Positions 33,418 through 42,302 of a stretch of DNA of 64,000 nt are shown here, piece by piece. Numbering within the stretch: position 1 is the first letter of the stretch; every line of letters begins with the position of its first letter. The stretch covers positions 162,478 through 226,477 of the forward strand of contig JAFPXH010000009.1 in assembly GCA_017394705.1 (NCBI GenBank), given 5' to 3'. The notes beneath the pieces are model-generated. The model saw only the letters and a program-made list of their open reading frames with translations, ran no database searches and had not been told where the DNA came from. Made by a program: the position numbers and the translations under genes. This DNA comes from Paludibacteraceae bacterium. GTDB lineage: Bacteria; Bacteroidota; Bacteroidia; Bacteroidales; Paludibacteraceae.

Positions 33418-36400
33418 TTAGAAGCCTACTGACAGACCAAAGTTAAACGCGCGGTTCTTTGGGAAGGCAGAGAAATCTACTCCCATTGCCAGCGGATTGA
33501 CTTTACTACGTGTATCCACTTCCGGATCTGCTCCAGAATATTTTGTTACGCAGAACAGGTTGCTTGCTGTAAAGAAGATACGAAGGGTCGTCATATGCGC
33601 CTTATCCAAAACTGTCTGTGGAAGCGTGTAGCCGATGTTTATACTACTCAGACGGAGATAACTTGCATCCTCCACATATTTGTCGGTTAAGGCAAATTTC
33701 TCAGATATAGGGTTAGCCTCTGTCGCATTCACATTCACCTCGTCCAATTGAGCCTTGAATGCCGCATAATCGCCTGTATATCGAATGAAATTATAGGCAC
33801 CGTCTAAATAGGTATAACGATTATACAAAGAAGCACTTACGTTACGTAATTTTGTTTTTTCCATAATCTCCGAGTAGTCCAATGCCGACAGGTTAAGCAC
33901 TTTATTACCTACTGTGTAAGTGAAGTTAGTACTCAGGTCTACCTTACCCCATTTCTGTCCGCCGATGTTGAATGCCAAACTAAAACCTCCGTTCACTATT
34001 GGCTGTGTATTACCCAATATCTGACGGTCGCCTACTACCTTTGGCATACCAGGACGGGCATTTCCAAAAGGAGTTACAATCGCTTCTCCATTCACCAAAC
34101 CGCAATTCTTGCTTGCGTCATAACCATCAAAATCGTCTGTGGTATAGAATCCATCGGTCTTATAACCATAGATATCACCTACGCGACCACCTTCAACAAG
34201 TTTGAACTCGTAGTCCATATTGTCATAGCCTGCGCTAAAACACTCAGCCGAGACATTATACTCTGACATTCCACCGAGACTCTTAACAATAGTGTTGTTG
34301 TGGGCAATATTGGCTGTTACAGTTAATCCATAACTCAAATCTTTGGATTTGTGATCTAAGATAACGCCGGTAAGCGAGAATTCAACACCGATATTCTGGG
34401 TAGCACCGATATTACGGTATTGATAGTTGTAACCTCCGCTCGGCAGACGGTATAATAGAAGCAGGTCATTGGTCGTATTGCAATAAGCATCAAATGTACC
34501 ACTCAAACGCTCGTTCCAAAAACCAAAATCCAATCCGAGGTTACGGCTCGTAGTAGTTTCCCATTTAAGGTTTGCATTCGGAGCAATTAATTTATCGCCT
34601 CCGATATAACCTTGAGAAGAATAGATACCGCTATTCGAAGCCGCGGACACAAGATACTCCGGCTGAATATAACCTAGTTCAATATTATTATTTCCGACCA
34701 AACCGTATGTAGCACGAAGTTTGAGATTGGACATCACACTTTGTGCCGGAGCCATCCATGGCTCATCAATAATTCGCCAAGCCAAAGCAGCCGACGGGAA
34801 ATACCCCCACTGATTACCGCGAGTAAATTTAGTGGAAGCATCAGCACGGAATGTTAATGTCAAATAATAACGACCGGCATAGTTATAATCAAATCGGCCG
34901 ATAAGGGAAAGCATGTTGTCATTCGGATTGATATACGTGTTGGCAACATATTTGTCTGCCGCGCCCAAATGATCGAATACAGTCTCACCCGTATATTTTG
35001 TATCATAGCCGTACCCTTTGATAGTGCGTATCTCTCCCTTACGGATAATAACTTCTTCTGCTGCAAAAATCTCAAATGAGTGATTATCAAAACTTTGTTT
35101 CCAATCAAAAGAGCCTGTATGTTTCAAACGAGACGTTTTTTCATCCGTACAAATCACATTGCCAAGTCCCGGAGATGTGTATGCAGAAACTCCCGAACGG
35201 CTATAATAAGTCGTTGGACCATAGTAATTGTTTTTGGCCACGTCGCGACTCTCATAACTAAGATCAGCTTTCAATGTGAAATGTTTCAAGAATTTGTATT
35301 GAATATATCCGTTGAGAGACCATTTATCATCTGTCTTTAATTTGTAATTATGGTCAATCGTTGTTATCGGGTCATATAGAGAACCAATACTTTCCTCGTC
35401 TTCTGCCATTTCCGAACCAGACATATCCAAAGGTATAGGGGTATAAGAAACTGCGTTGCGGACACGACTTTCGGACTTACTTCCCGCATCTTCTGCAGTG
35501 TTCATTCCCGAGCCAAGGACTTTTGTATTGGAATAGCGAGCTGTGACACTGATGGTCAAATTCTTAATAGGAGTAAATTTGCTCTTGAAAGAAATATTAT
35601 TACGATCATAATCAGAGCCGTACAAGATTCCCTTGTCATCTACACGGCTGTAACTCAGGTTAAACTGCGCCATTTTGTTACCGCCACTAACAGAAAACGA
35701 ATGGTTGCTATTCAAACCCGTATTTCCGAATGTGCGGCCTTGCCAATCAATTTCCTTATCCTTCCAATAATCGATAATCTCTTGTATACTATACATTCCA
35801 CCACCGGTTTCAGCGTAATCCGGCTCAAAATATTTAGTAAAGTAATTTTCAAATTGACTGTCTTTATTCAAATGCACCCATTCTTTTTGCATCAAAATAA
35901 AGCCTTTAGAATCCATCATATCATATTTGGATGCCACTTTTTTCCATCCCATATAACCGGTATAATCTGCATGAATCACCATCTTGTCCTCATCCTTCAC
36001 ATCAATCTCTTTGGTCGTTATGATGATTACACCATTGGCACCCTGGGCTCCATAAATAGCCGTTGCTGCCGCATCTTTCAAAACGTCCATGGAAGCGATA
36101 TCACCGGGAGCAATATCAGCAATACTGCTAACAGGGAATCCGTCCACAATATACAGAGGATCACTTGATTGCGTCAACGACGTACCACCACGGACACGAA
36201 TTTTCACATCAGCATCAGGACTACCTTCCGTAGTTACCACCGACACTCCGGCCAATTTACCTTGCAGCGCCTCTGCCGCAGTCGTGACCGGTACATCTTT
36301 GATTTGCTCTGCGCTTACAGAAGCGACTGATGTCACGAGGTCGCGTTTCTTGGTTGTACCATAACCGGTAACCACCACTTCTTCAAGCACCTCGCTGTTC

Positions 36401-36693
36401 TCAGACAGCACTACGTTCATCACATTACCGGTGATATTCACCTCCTGCGTCTGCATACCGATGTAGGAGAAAATCAGCACCTTAGCGTCATCCGGCACAT
36501 CGATGGAGAAATTACCATCGAAATCCGTTACTGTACCAATCGTGGTACCTTTCACAACCACCGAGGCGGAGATAATCGTCTCGCCCGTCGGGTCCTTGAC
36601 TGTTCCGGTTACCACGCGTGCCTGAGCAGCCATGCCTAAAAGAAGCAAAGCCGCCAAACTCATGGTACGGAACACACGGAAATGTAGTTTCAT
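33418..36693 (-). CDS. SusC/RagA-family TonB-dependent transporter
   Basis: 1091 residues. Signal peptide to about residue 25 (LLLLGMAAQA), a carboxypeptidase-D-like regulatory domain (VTGTVKDPTGETIISASVVVKGTTIGTVTDFDGNFSID), TonB-box region (EEVVVTGYGTTKKRDL), plug domain with ALQGKLAGVSVV, IRVRGGTSLTQSSDPLYIVDGFP and AATAIYGAQGANGVIIITTK, and a 22-strand barrel ending FNFGLSVGF. It imports oligosaccharides using TonB energy. First gene of a susC-susD-lyase-accessory operon, transcribed from a promoter with an inverted repeat centred on -33. Confidence 0.97.
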   Translation of the reverse strand: MKLHFRVFRTMSLAALLLLGMAAQARVVTGTVKDPTGETIISASVVVKGTTIGTVTDFDGNFSIDVPDDAKVLIFSYIGMQTQEVNITGNVMNVVLSENSEVLEEVVVTGYGTTKKRDLVTSVASVSAEQIKDVPVTTAAEALQGKLAGVSVVTTEGSPDADVKIRVRGGTSLTQSSDPLYIVDGFPVSSIADIAPGDIASMDVLKDAAATAIYGAQGANGVIIITTKEIDVKDEDKMVIHADYTGYMGWKKVASKYDMMDSKGFILMQKEWVHLNKDSQFENYFTKYFEPDYAETGGGMYSIQEIIDYWKDKEIDWQGRTFGNTGLNSNHSFSVSGGNKMAQFNLSYSRVDDKGILYGSDYDRNNISFKSKFTPIKNLTISVTARYSNTKVLGSGMNTAEDAGSKSESRVRNAVSYTPIPLDMSGSEMAEDEESIGSLYDPITTIDHNYKLKTDDKWSLNGYIQYKFLKHFTLKADLSYESRDVAKNNYYGPTTYYSRSGVSAYTSPGLGNVICTDEKTSRLKHTGSFDWKQSFDNHSFEIFAAEEVIIRKGEIRTIKGYGYDTKYTGETVFDHLGAADKYVANTYINPNDNMLSLIGRFDYNYAGRYYLTLTFRADASTKFTRGNQWGYFPSAALAWRIIDEPWMAPAQSVMSNLKLRATYGLVGNNNIELGYIQPEYLVSAASNSGIYSSQGYIGGDKLIAPNANLKWETTTSRNLGLDFGFWNERLSGTFDAYCNTTNDLLLLYRLPSGGYNYQYRNIGATQNIGVEFSLTGVILDHKSKDLSYGLTVTANIAHNNTIVKSLGGMSEYNVSAECFSAGYDNMDYEFKLVEGGRVGDIYGYKTDGFYTTDDFDGYDASKNCGLVNGEAIVTPFGNARPGMPKVVGDRQILGNTQPIVNGGFSLAFNIGGQKWGKVDLSTNFTYTVGNKVLNLSALDYSEIMEKTKLRNVSASLYNRYTYLDGAYNFIRYTGDYAAFKAQLDEVNVNATEANPISEKFALTDKYVEDASYLRLSSINIGYTLPQTVLDKAHMTTLRIFFTASNLFCVTKYSGADPEVDTRSKVNPLAMGVDFSAFPKNRAFNFGLSVGF

Positions 36694-36729
36694 AAATAGA
36701 TTTATTTGTTAATAATGATAATTACGGCG

Positions 36730-36774
36730 CAAAATTACACAAAAGCCGTCAATCTTATGTGGAAAAATTGACGG
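36730..36774 (-). promoter_or_regulatory. Promoter and candidate operator of the pectin operon
   Basis: On the minus strand the -7 box TAATTTTG is at 36730-36737. There is no TTTG at the -33 position; instead CCGTCAAT (36746-36753) and ATTGACGG (36767-36774), separated by 13 bases, are centred on it (36760). An activator site replacing the -33 contact is plausible. Confidence 0.6.
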
Positions 36775-36813
36775 AAATGATACATATATATACTTTTTTG
36801 CTAAGTTGAGTTG

Positions 36814-38757
36814 TCAAAACGGCTCGGCGTAGGTACATCCTTCGCGCCAGCGGGAACAACCGTAGCGGGTATTGCCACGGATAATGAGTCCCTGACGGCA
36901 GACAGGACAAAGCATACCGGCTTTATTGGTTTTGACATCACGCACCACACCGGAGGTCATCTCTTTCAACTCGTCCAGGAACTGCTGCGCCGTATATTCT
37001 CCGCGCTCTATCTCACGCAGTTTTTTCTCCCATAAACCGGTCAGTTCAGCGGATTTGAGCAGCGGGGAGATAATCGTATGAATCAGATTGATACCCGTCT
37101 CTGTAGCGCGGATGGATTTGCCTTGTTTGACGATATATTTGCGCTGGTAAAGTTTCTCAATGATAGCTGCACGCGTGGAGGGGCGCCCGATACCATTCTC
37201 TTTCATCGCATCGCGCAGCTCGTCATCCTCCACGGTCTTACCCGCCGTTTCCATGGCGCGCAGCAGCGTTGCCTCGGTGTAGTATTTCGGGGGCGTGGTC
37301 GTTTTCTCTTTCAGCAGCGGCTCATGACTACCCGATTCTCCTTCCGTGAAAGCCGGCAGGGTACGAGTCTCCGGCGATGATTCGTCGTCGGGGTCATTCG
37401 GAGAATTCGGAGTATTCTGAGTATTTGGAGTATTCTGAGAATCGTTTTCGAAGACCACCCGCCATCCGGGTTTCAAAACCTCACGACCGGTCACCTTGAA
37501 ATCTATTTCTCCTGCTTTGGCGAGTACTGTGGTGTTGCTCACTTCGCATTCGGGATAGAACGCCGCAATGAAATGCAGCGCCACGAGGTCGTACACTTTT
37601 TTCTCATCCGCCGTCAGTCCTTCAGGGCGCATGCCCGTAGGGATGATAGCGTGGTGGTCGGTCACTTTCTTATTGTCGAACACTTTCTTCGACTTCGGCA
37701 GTTTGGCGCCTATGAGCGGAGCTACAGAAGGGTAATAATCTTTGATACCCGCCAGAGTGGCCGGTACTTTAGGGTAGATATCATCGCTCAGATACGTCGT
37801 ATCCACGCGGGGATAAGTCGTCACGCGCTTCTCGTACAGCGATTGAATGAGTTGCAGCGTCTGCTCTGCCGAGAACGAATATTTCTTATTGCAGTCCACC
37901 TGGAGCGAAGTGAGGTCATATAGTTTCGGTGCATACTCCAGTCCCTTCTTTTTCTCCACCGAAGTGACGGTCAGCGGCAGGTCTTTGATGCTATCCACGA
38001 GCGCCTGTCCCTGTTCCTCGGAAGTGATAGCATACTCGCCTTCCTCCACAGGAATCTGCGCGTTGAAAAGGGTGTCGCGGTAGTTGGTTTTCAGTTCCCA
38101 ATAGGTACGCGGAACGAAGTTCTCTATCTCCGCCTGTCGCTTGACGACCAGCGCCAATGTCGGCGTCTGAACACGTCCGACGGACAGCACCTGCCGCTCT
38201 TTGCCGGTTCCTCGCGCGTACCTTATAGTATATGCGCGCGTAGCATTCATGCCCAACAGCCAGTCCCCGATGGCACGCATCAGACCGGCTTCATACAGAT
38301 GTTGATAGTTGTCTTGAGATTTAAGAGCCTGAAACCCTTCGCGGATAGCTTCTTCGGTCAGCGAACTAACCCACAGACGCTTCACCGGACATTTGCATCC
38401 GGCTTTCTGATACACCCAGCGTTGTATCAGTTCTCCTTCCTGGCCGGCATCACCGCAGTTAATCACCTCGTCGGCTTGCTCAATCAGGCTCTTGATGATA
38501 TTGAATTGCTTGTGCACGCCCTCATCGCCGTGCACTTTGATAGAAAAACGCGAAGGAATCATCGGCAGCGAACTGAGGCTCCATGCCTTCCACTGCTCCG
38601 TATATTCCTGCGGATCGTATAACGCGCAGAGATGTCCGAAGGTCCAGGTGACTTGGTATCCGTTGCCCTCGAAATAGCCGTTCTTGCGCTGATTAGCTCC
38701 CAGCACTTTGGCGATATACTCACCCACCGACGGTTTTTCTGCTACGCAAACGATCAT
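36814..38757 (-). CDS. topB: DNA topoisomerase III
   Basis: Type IA topoisomerase, 647 residues. Toprim domain starts VCVAEKPSVGEYIAKVLGA with INCGDAGQEGELI as the acidic metal site; the active-site tyrosine is in RVTTYPRVDTTYL; ENGIGRPSTRAAIIEKL is the family block after it; and a C-terminal zinc ribbon (CPVCRQGLIIRGNTRYGC...GC) binds DNA. A low-complexity stretch of Asn, Thr, Pro and Ser repeats (QNTPNTQNTPNSPND, DNA 37393-37440) is an in-frame expansion in the acidic loop. Chromosomal TopB of this kind is usual in the phylum. Confidence 0.96.
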   Translation of the reverse strand: MIVCVAEKPSVGEYIAKVLGANQRKNGYFEGNGYQVTWTFGHLCALYDPQEYTEQWKAWSLSSLPMIPSRFSIKVHGDEGVHKQFNIIKSLIEQADEVINCGDAGQEGELIQRWVYQKAGCKCPVKRLWVSSLTEEAIREGFQALKSQDNYQHLYEAGLMRAIGDWLLGMNATRAYTIRYARGTGKERQVLSVGRVQTPTLALVVKRQAEIENFVPRTYWELKTNYRDTLFNAQIPVEEGEYAITSEEQGQALVDSIKDLPLTVTSVEKKKGLEYAPKLYDLTSLQVDCNKKYSFSAEQTLQLIQSLYEKRVTTYPRVDTTYLSDDIYPKVPATLAGIKDYYPSVAPLIGAKLPKSKKVFDNKKVTDHHAIIPTGMRPEGLTADEKKVYDLVALHFIAAFYPECEVSNTTVLAKAGEIDFKVTGREVLKPGWRVVFENDSQNTPNTQNTPNSPNDPDDESSPETRTLPAFTEGESGSHEPLLKEKTTTPPKYYTEATLLRAMETAGKTVEDDELRDAMKENGIGRPSTRAAIIEKLYQRKYIVKQGKSIRATETGINLIHTIISPLLKSAELTGLWEKKLREIERGEYTAQQFLDELKEMTSGVVRDVKTNKAGMLCPVCRQGLIIRGNTRYGCSRWREGCTYAEPF

Positions 38758-38794
38758 CCTTTCCTTCTATACTCTAAACGCCAAACACTAAACT

Positions 38795-41089
38795 TTACAC
38801 CTTCTGATCCCCGTAACCATAGCCGTAGCCGTAACCGTTGCGGCGGTTCTTCGTGCCGTTCAGTACGCAAGCGATATTATGCATACGCTCCTGGTCCACT
38901 ATCTGGTTGAGGTAATCAATCATCTCCGTCGGCGTATATTTATAGCGGCTTACGAAAATCGTCATATCAGCCAGACGGTCCAGCAGATAAGTATCACTCA
39001 CCATTGCCACAGGCGCGGTATCGACGATGATGTAGTCATAACGCTTACGCAGAATGGCGAACAGGTCATCCAGTCGCTTTGTCTGCAGCAGTTCTGCCGG
39101 GTTAGGAGGAATAGTACCGCACGGAATCAAATCCAGGTTCTTGTGCTCGCCGCTCGGGATAATGATATCATCTATAGTGACGGACGGTTCCGCCAGATAA
39201 TCGGTCAGATGCCCTTTATCCGGCAGTCCGAAATAGGAGGATATCATCGGTTTGCGGATATCCAAGCCGACCAGCACCACTTTCTTTCCGAGGATAGCGA
39301 GGGAAAGCGCCGTGTTGCTCGAGACATACGATTTTCCTTCGCCGTTGATGCAAGAGGTAACGAGAATAACCGGCGACTTCACCTCTGACGGGATGACAAA
39401 TCGTAAGTTGGTTCGTATCAGTCGGAACATCTCTGCGGACACGCTGGTCTCGCCTTCGTGGATAGCGATATGCGCCTGACGCGAGTTCTCCACCAATTGG
39501 CCTAACAGCGGCGCCTTGATGCGTCGCTCGTACTCTTTCGCATCATCAATCTTATCATCAAAAAGGACTAACAGATACAATAAGCCCGCCGGAATGACCA
39601 GTCCCATGAACAGGCATATAACCAACAGGTTCTTCAGTTTCGGTTTACCGCTCATCACATCCCGTTGCGGCATATCCAAGATCTTCACCGGCATAGTGGT
39701 AGCTGCCAGCATCAGCGCATTCTCCTCGCGTTTCTGATACAGATAGAGGTACAGACGCTCCTTGATCTGCTGGTCACGAACGACGCGCACGTACTCGCGT
39801 TGCTGCTCGGGTGCATTCTTAATCTGACGGTTGAATTTGCTATCCTGCTCCTGCAGGCTGCGCAAGCGGATACGCAGACTCTCGCGTACCGAACCGATGG
39901 TAGCGATGATATTCTGCCGCATGGTAGCCAACTGGGCATCCATCTGCTCGATAACGGGGTTATCTTCCGTAGCGGTACGCTGGATACGCATGCGCTGCAG
40001 CAGGATGGTATTGTACTCCGACAAGCCCGACTCCAGCGAAGCATCCGTGATACCGATGTTAGCAGGGATAAGGCTGTTGCGCTTGGTATCGTCTCGAAGG
40101 AACTCATCCACATAATCCACCAGACTCAGTTGCGTCTCTATCTCCGCCATGGCGCGTTGCTCCGTGCTGCTGGCCTCCAGGAACAGTTTAGCCTGCTCAT
40201 GCAGGTCGGCTATATCGTTCTTTTTCTTGTAACTCGATACTTTCTCCTCTGCCTCGGACAACTCCGCGGTGATGAGGTTAAGGCGTTCCTCGATGAAAGC
40301 CGCTGTATTGGAAGCAATCATATTCTTATCCACCACAGCATTGAGGTTGTACTGCTCGATGAGCTGGTGCAGGAATGCTTTATCGCGGTCCGGCAGCGCA
40401 GAAACCATGGTCAGCGTGATGATATTCGACTCTTTTTTATAGAGCGAGACACTCAGCATCTGACGGTAAGCGGACACAACCAGTTCGCGGCGCATATGAA
40501 TCACGCGGTAGGTGGTATCAGCACTCAGCGGACGGCCGGCATGGATACGGATGGTACCCACCTTGGTCTCGAGGGGTTCATCCAGCGTTTTCACACGATA
40601 CGTATTACGATGGAAGAAGCCCATCTTCGTTTTGACTTTATACCCCGATTTGGTCGGTTTGACAGAAACAGTAAACGGCTTTATCTGTGCTTTCTCCGTC
40701 AGCGCGATATAATCGATTGTCAGCGCCGGATTGCGGTACTCGCCTTTCCAACGCAGACCGTCTTTCACATAATTGAACTCCCACAGATTAAGGGCATCCA
40801 GGGACTGGGCAATCAGTCCGCGCGAGTTAAAAACCACCACTTCGTCTTCGGCAGCGGAGTTACCGGACAAGCCGATGAGCGACAGAGCGTCCATCTGGTC
40901 TGTCAGACTCGCATCTTTCTGACGCATCATCACACTTGCGTCCGTTGTCCAAGTGGGGCTCTTGCGCAGGAAATAGCCCATGCCCAACAGCAGGAAGATT
41001 ACCACACTAACCGCGAACCACCACCAGTGCTCCGCTACGATGCGCACTATTTTGCGCAAATCGATTTCGTTATTTTTGTTTTGTTCCAT
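38795..41089 (-). CDS. Polysaccharide co-polymerase with tyrosine autokinase domain (Wzc-like)
   Basis: 764 residues. Wzz-type N-terminus with a membrane helix (WWWFAVSVVIFLLLGMGYFL), a long periplasmic coiled part (about 260-460), a second membrane helix (LLVICLFMGLVIPAGLLYLLVLF), then a cytoplasmic BY-kinase: Walker A CINGEGKS, Walker A' VLVGLDIRKP, Walker B YDYIIVDTAPV, and a C-terminal tyrosine cluster GYGYGYGYGD that is autophosphorylated in the family. Controls chain length and export of capsule or exopolysaccharide. Downstream of the Wza-like gene with a mini-hairpin array between them; the rest of a capsule cluster is not in the window. Confidence 0.96.
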   Translation of the reverse strand: MEQNKNNEIDLRKIVRIVAEHWWWFAVSVVIFLLLGMGYFLRKSPTWTTDASVMMRQKDASLTDQMDALSLIGLSGNSAAEDEVVVFNSRGLIAQSLDALNLWEFNYVKDGLRWKGEYRNPALTIDYIALTEKAQIKPFTVSVKPTKSGYKVKTKMGFFHRNTYRVKTLDEPLETKVGTIRIHAGRPLSADTTYRVIHMRRELVVSAYRQMLSVSLYKKESNIITLTMVSALPDRDKAFLHQLIEQYNLNAVVDKNMIASNTAAFIEERLNLITAELSEAEEKVSSYKKKNDIADLHEQAKLFLEASSTEQRAMAEIETQLSLVDYVDEFLRDDTKRNSLIPANIGITDASLESGLSEYNTILLQRMRIQRTATEDNPVIEQMDAQLATMRQNIIATIGSVRESLRIRLRSLQEQDSKFNRQIKNAPEQQREYVRVVRDQQIKERLYLYLYQKREENALMLAATTMPVKILDMPQRDVMSGKPKLKNLLVICLFMGLVIPAGLLYLLVLFDDKIDDAKEYERRIKAPLLGQLVENSRQAHIAIHEGETSVSAEMFRLIRTNLRFVIPSEVKSPVILVTSCINGEGKSYVSSNTALSLAILGKKVVLVGLDIRKPMISSYFGLPDKGHLTDYLAEPSVTIDDIIIPSGEHKNLDLIPCGTIPPNPAELLQTKRLDDLFAILRKRYDYIIVDTAPVAMVSDTYLLDRLADMTIFVSRYKYTPTEMIDYLNQIVDQERMHNIACVLNGTKNRRNGYGYGYGYGDQKV

Positions 41090-41122
41090 TCTCTAAACTT
41101 AAGAGTTTAATTTCTAATTGCT

Positions 41123-41165
41123 GCATCTGCGATGCGGCTACAACTACGTTGTGGCTACCTGCGGT
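41123..41165. repeat. Mini-hairpin array between the export lipoprotein and kinase genes
   Basis: GCATC-TGC-GATGC (41123-41135), ACAAC-TAC-GTTGT (41140-41152) and ACC-TGC-GGT (41157-41165), each separated by GGCT. Three different stems share three-base loops and a constant spacer. Confidence 0.65.
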
Positions 41166-41180
41166 GCTTTGCGCCAGCCG

Positions 41181-41975
41181 CTACTTCTTCGCCGTATTAA
41201 CGACGGTTACGATGACGGTAGCCGCACTTGCCACCGTGGAAACCATACTCAGCCACAGGCCGGCGTTGGCACTACTGATAGCACGCACCTTGTTCGGCGA
41301 AACATAGACGACATCGTTCTGCTGCAGGAAATAATAAGGCGAAGTATATATATCTGCGCTGCGCAGGTTGACACGCGCAATCTCCAGTTTGCCGTCTTTT
41401 TCACGGGTAATCAGGACATTATCGCGTCGTCCGTAAGGCGTCATGTCTCCCGATGCAGCCAATGCATCCAGAATGGTCAGACGGCCGTTGATAGATACTC
41501 GTCCGGGGCGATTGACCTCTCCCAGTACCGATACCGCACCATTGACCAGGCGCACGATAACCGTCGGCTCCACAACCTGCGACTCCAGACGAGTCTTGAT
41601 GAGGTTCTCCACCTCCGTGCGTTTAAGGTCGATTACATGCAGTTTGCCTAATACAGGGAAATTAATATCACCTGCCTCGTCCACCGTGTAGAATTGTAGC
41701 GCAGGTGTGGTGCTCACTTGTGTGCCTCCTCCGCCATACACCACCAGCGGCAGGTTATACGGCACCACCGCCTCCTGGTCCAACGCGGAGACCACAATCG
41801 TCAGCGCGTCGCCCGGACGGATGATAGCTTCCGACTGGGGTTGGAAGGTTGCATTAACGGAATCTTCTATTGCAGTCTCGGCATCACGAAGATACGTCAT
41901 TTGTTTCTGAGTCACGCAGCTGCTTGCCAATCCGACAAGCGCCGCCAGGATAGTCATTCGTGCAATTGTACGCAT
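41181..41975 (-). CDS. Polysaccharide export outer-membrane lipoprotein (Wza-like)
   Basis: Lipoprotein signal MRTIARMTILAALVGLASSC. Poly-export domain: EAIIRPGDALTIVVSALDQ and YTVDEAGDINFPVLGKLHVIDLKRTEVENLI; then an SLBB domain: VSVLGEVNRPGRVSINGRLTILDALAASG. A C-terminal hydrophobic segment (LWLSMVSTVASAATVIVTVV) is typical of Bacteroidota versions. Forms the outer-membrane channel that works with the tyrosine kinase/co-polymerase downstream. Transcribed from a palindrome-bearing promoter at 41996-42027. Confidence 0.95.
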   Translation of the reverse strand: MRTIARMTILAALVGLASSCVTQKQMTYLRDAETAIEDSVNATFQPQSEAIIRPGDALTIVVSALDQEAVVPYNLPLVVYGGGGTQVSTTPALQFYTVDEAGDINFPVLGKLHVIDLKRTEVENLIKTRLESQVVEPTVIVRLVNGAVSVLGEVNRPGRVSINGRLTILDALAASGDMTPYGRRDNVLITREKDGKLEIARVNLRSADIYTSPYYFLQQNDVVYVSPNKVRAISSANAGLWLSMVSTVASAATVIVTVVNTAKK

Positions 41976-41995
41976 AGTTATTCAAAATAAGCGTG

Positions 41996-42027
41996 CAAAG
42001 GTACGACAAAAATTGCATATATGCAAA
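41996..42027 (-). promoter_or_regulatory. Promoter with -33 palindrome for the polysaccharide export genes
   Basis: On the minus strand: TTTG at 42024-42027, 20-base spacer, TACCTTTG at 41996-42003. The inverted repeat TTGCATATATGCAA covers 42013-42026. Confidence 0.82.
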
Positions 42028-42051
42028 TTTTTAGGAAAAAAAGTCGATTTA

Positions 42052-42083
42052 TTTGGTTGTTTAAAAAATTTGTAGTACTTTCG
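42052..42083 (+). promoter_or_regulatory. Promoter of the candidate small RNA
   Basis: TTTG (42052-42055), 20-base spacer, TACTTTCG (42076-42083, one change from TAnnTTTG). The segment AAAAAATTTGTAGTACTTT is shared with the promoter at 42250-42281. Confidence 0.6.
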
Positions 42084-42089
42084 GCACGC

Positions 42090-42240
42090 CGCCTTGCTGT
42101 AAACTATTCCCCTTTCCGTCAAAGGTTTTCCCCGATTAACGGGGACAACCTCACCTCCGAAATTACGTTCGCACCTTCGTGCAAACGACAAGTATTAGCC
42201 TCCAAAACCCGTTATTATACAAGTATAAACGTTTTTTTTT
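42090..42240 (+). ncRNA. Candidate small RNA with three hairpins and a terminator
   Basis: No open frame of note. Hairpin 1: AGGTT (42123-42127) and CCCCG (42130-42134) pair with CGGGG (42140-42144) and AACCT (42147-42151). Hairpin 2: CGTT (42166-42169) and GCAC (42171-42174) pair with GTGC (42179-42182) and AACG (42184-42187) around CTTC. Terminator: CGTT...AACG with inner TATA/TATA, followed by T9 ending at 42240. Preceded by its own promoter, and followed by a separate promoter for the next gene. Length about 150 bases. It fits none of the standard small RNAs I know by eye. Confidence 0.5.
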
Positions 42241-42249
42241 AGCCAAATA

Positions 42250-42281
42250 CTTGTACATTTAAAAAATTTGTAGTACTTTTG
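42250..42281 (+). promoter_or_regulatory. Promoter of the sigma-54 regulator gene
   Basis: CTTG (42250-42253), 20-base spacer, TACTTTTG (42274-42281). Transcription would start near 42288, so the TTG at 42279 cannot be the translation start. Confidence 0.75.
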
Positions 42282-42302
42282 CATGACATTTTGTCAGGCT
42301 AT

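Noticed and set aside
36795-36812. TTTTGCTAAGTTGAGTT near topB and a near-copy at 49931-49947
   Set aside because: One short match in different contexts; could be chance, no structure or shared function seen.
39665-41110. Open frame of 481 codons opposite the tyrosine kinase gene
   Set aside because: Histidine- and leucine-rich shadow of a well-supported gene.
42090-42240. Considered as SRP RNA
   Set aside because: The conserved apical domain with GGAA-type tetraloop and AGCAG side was not found.
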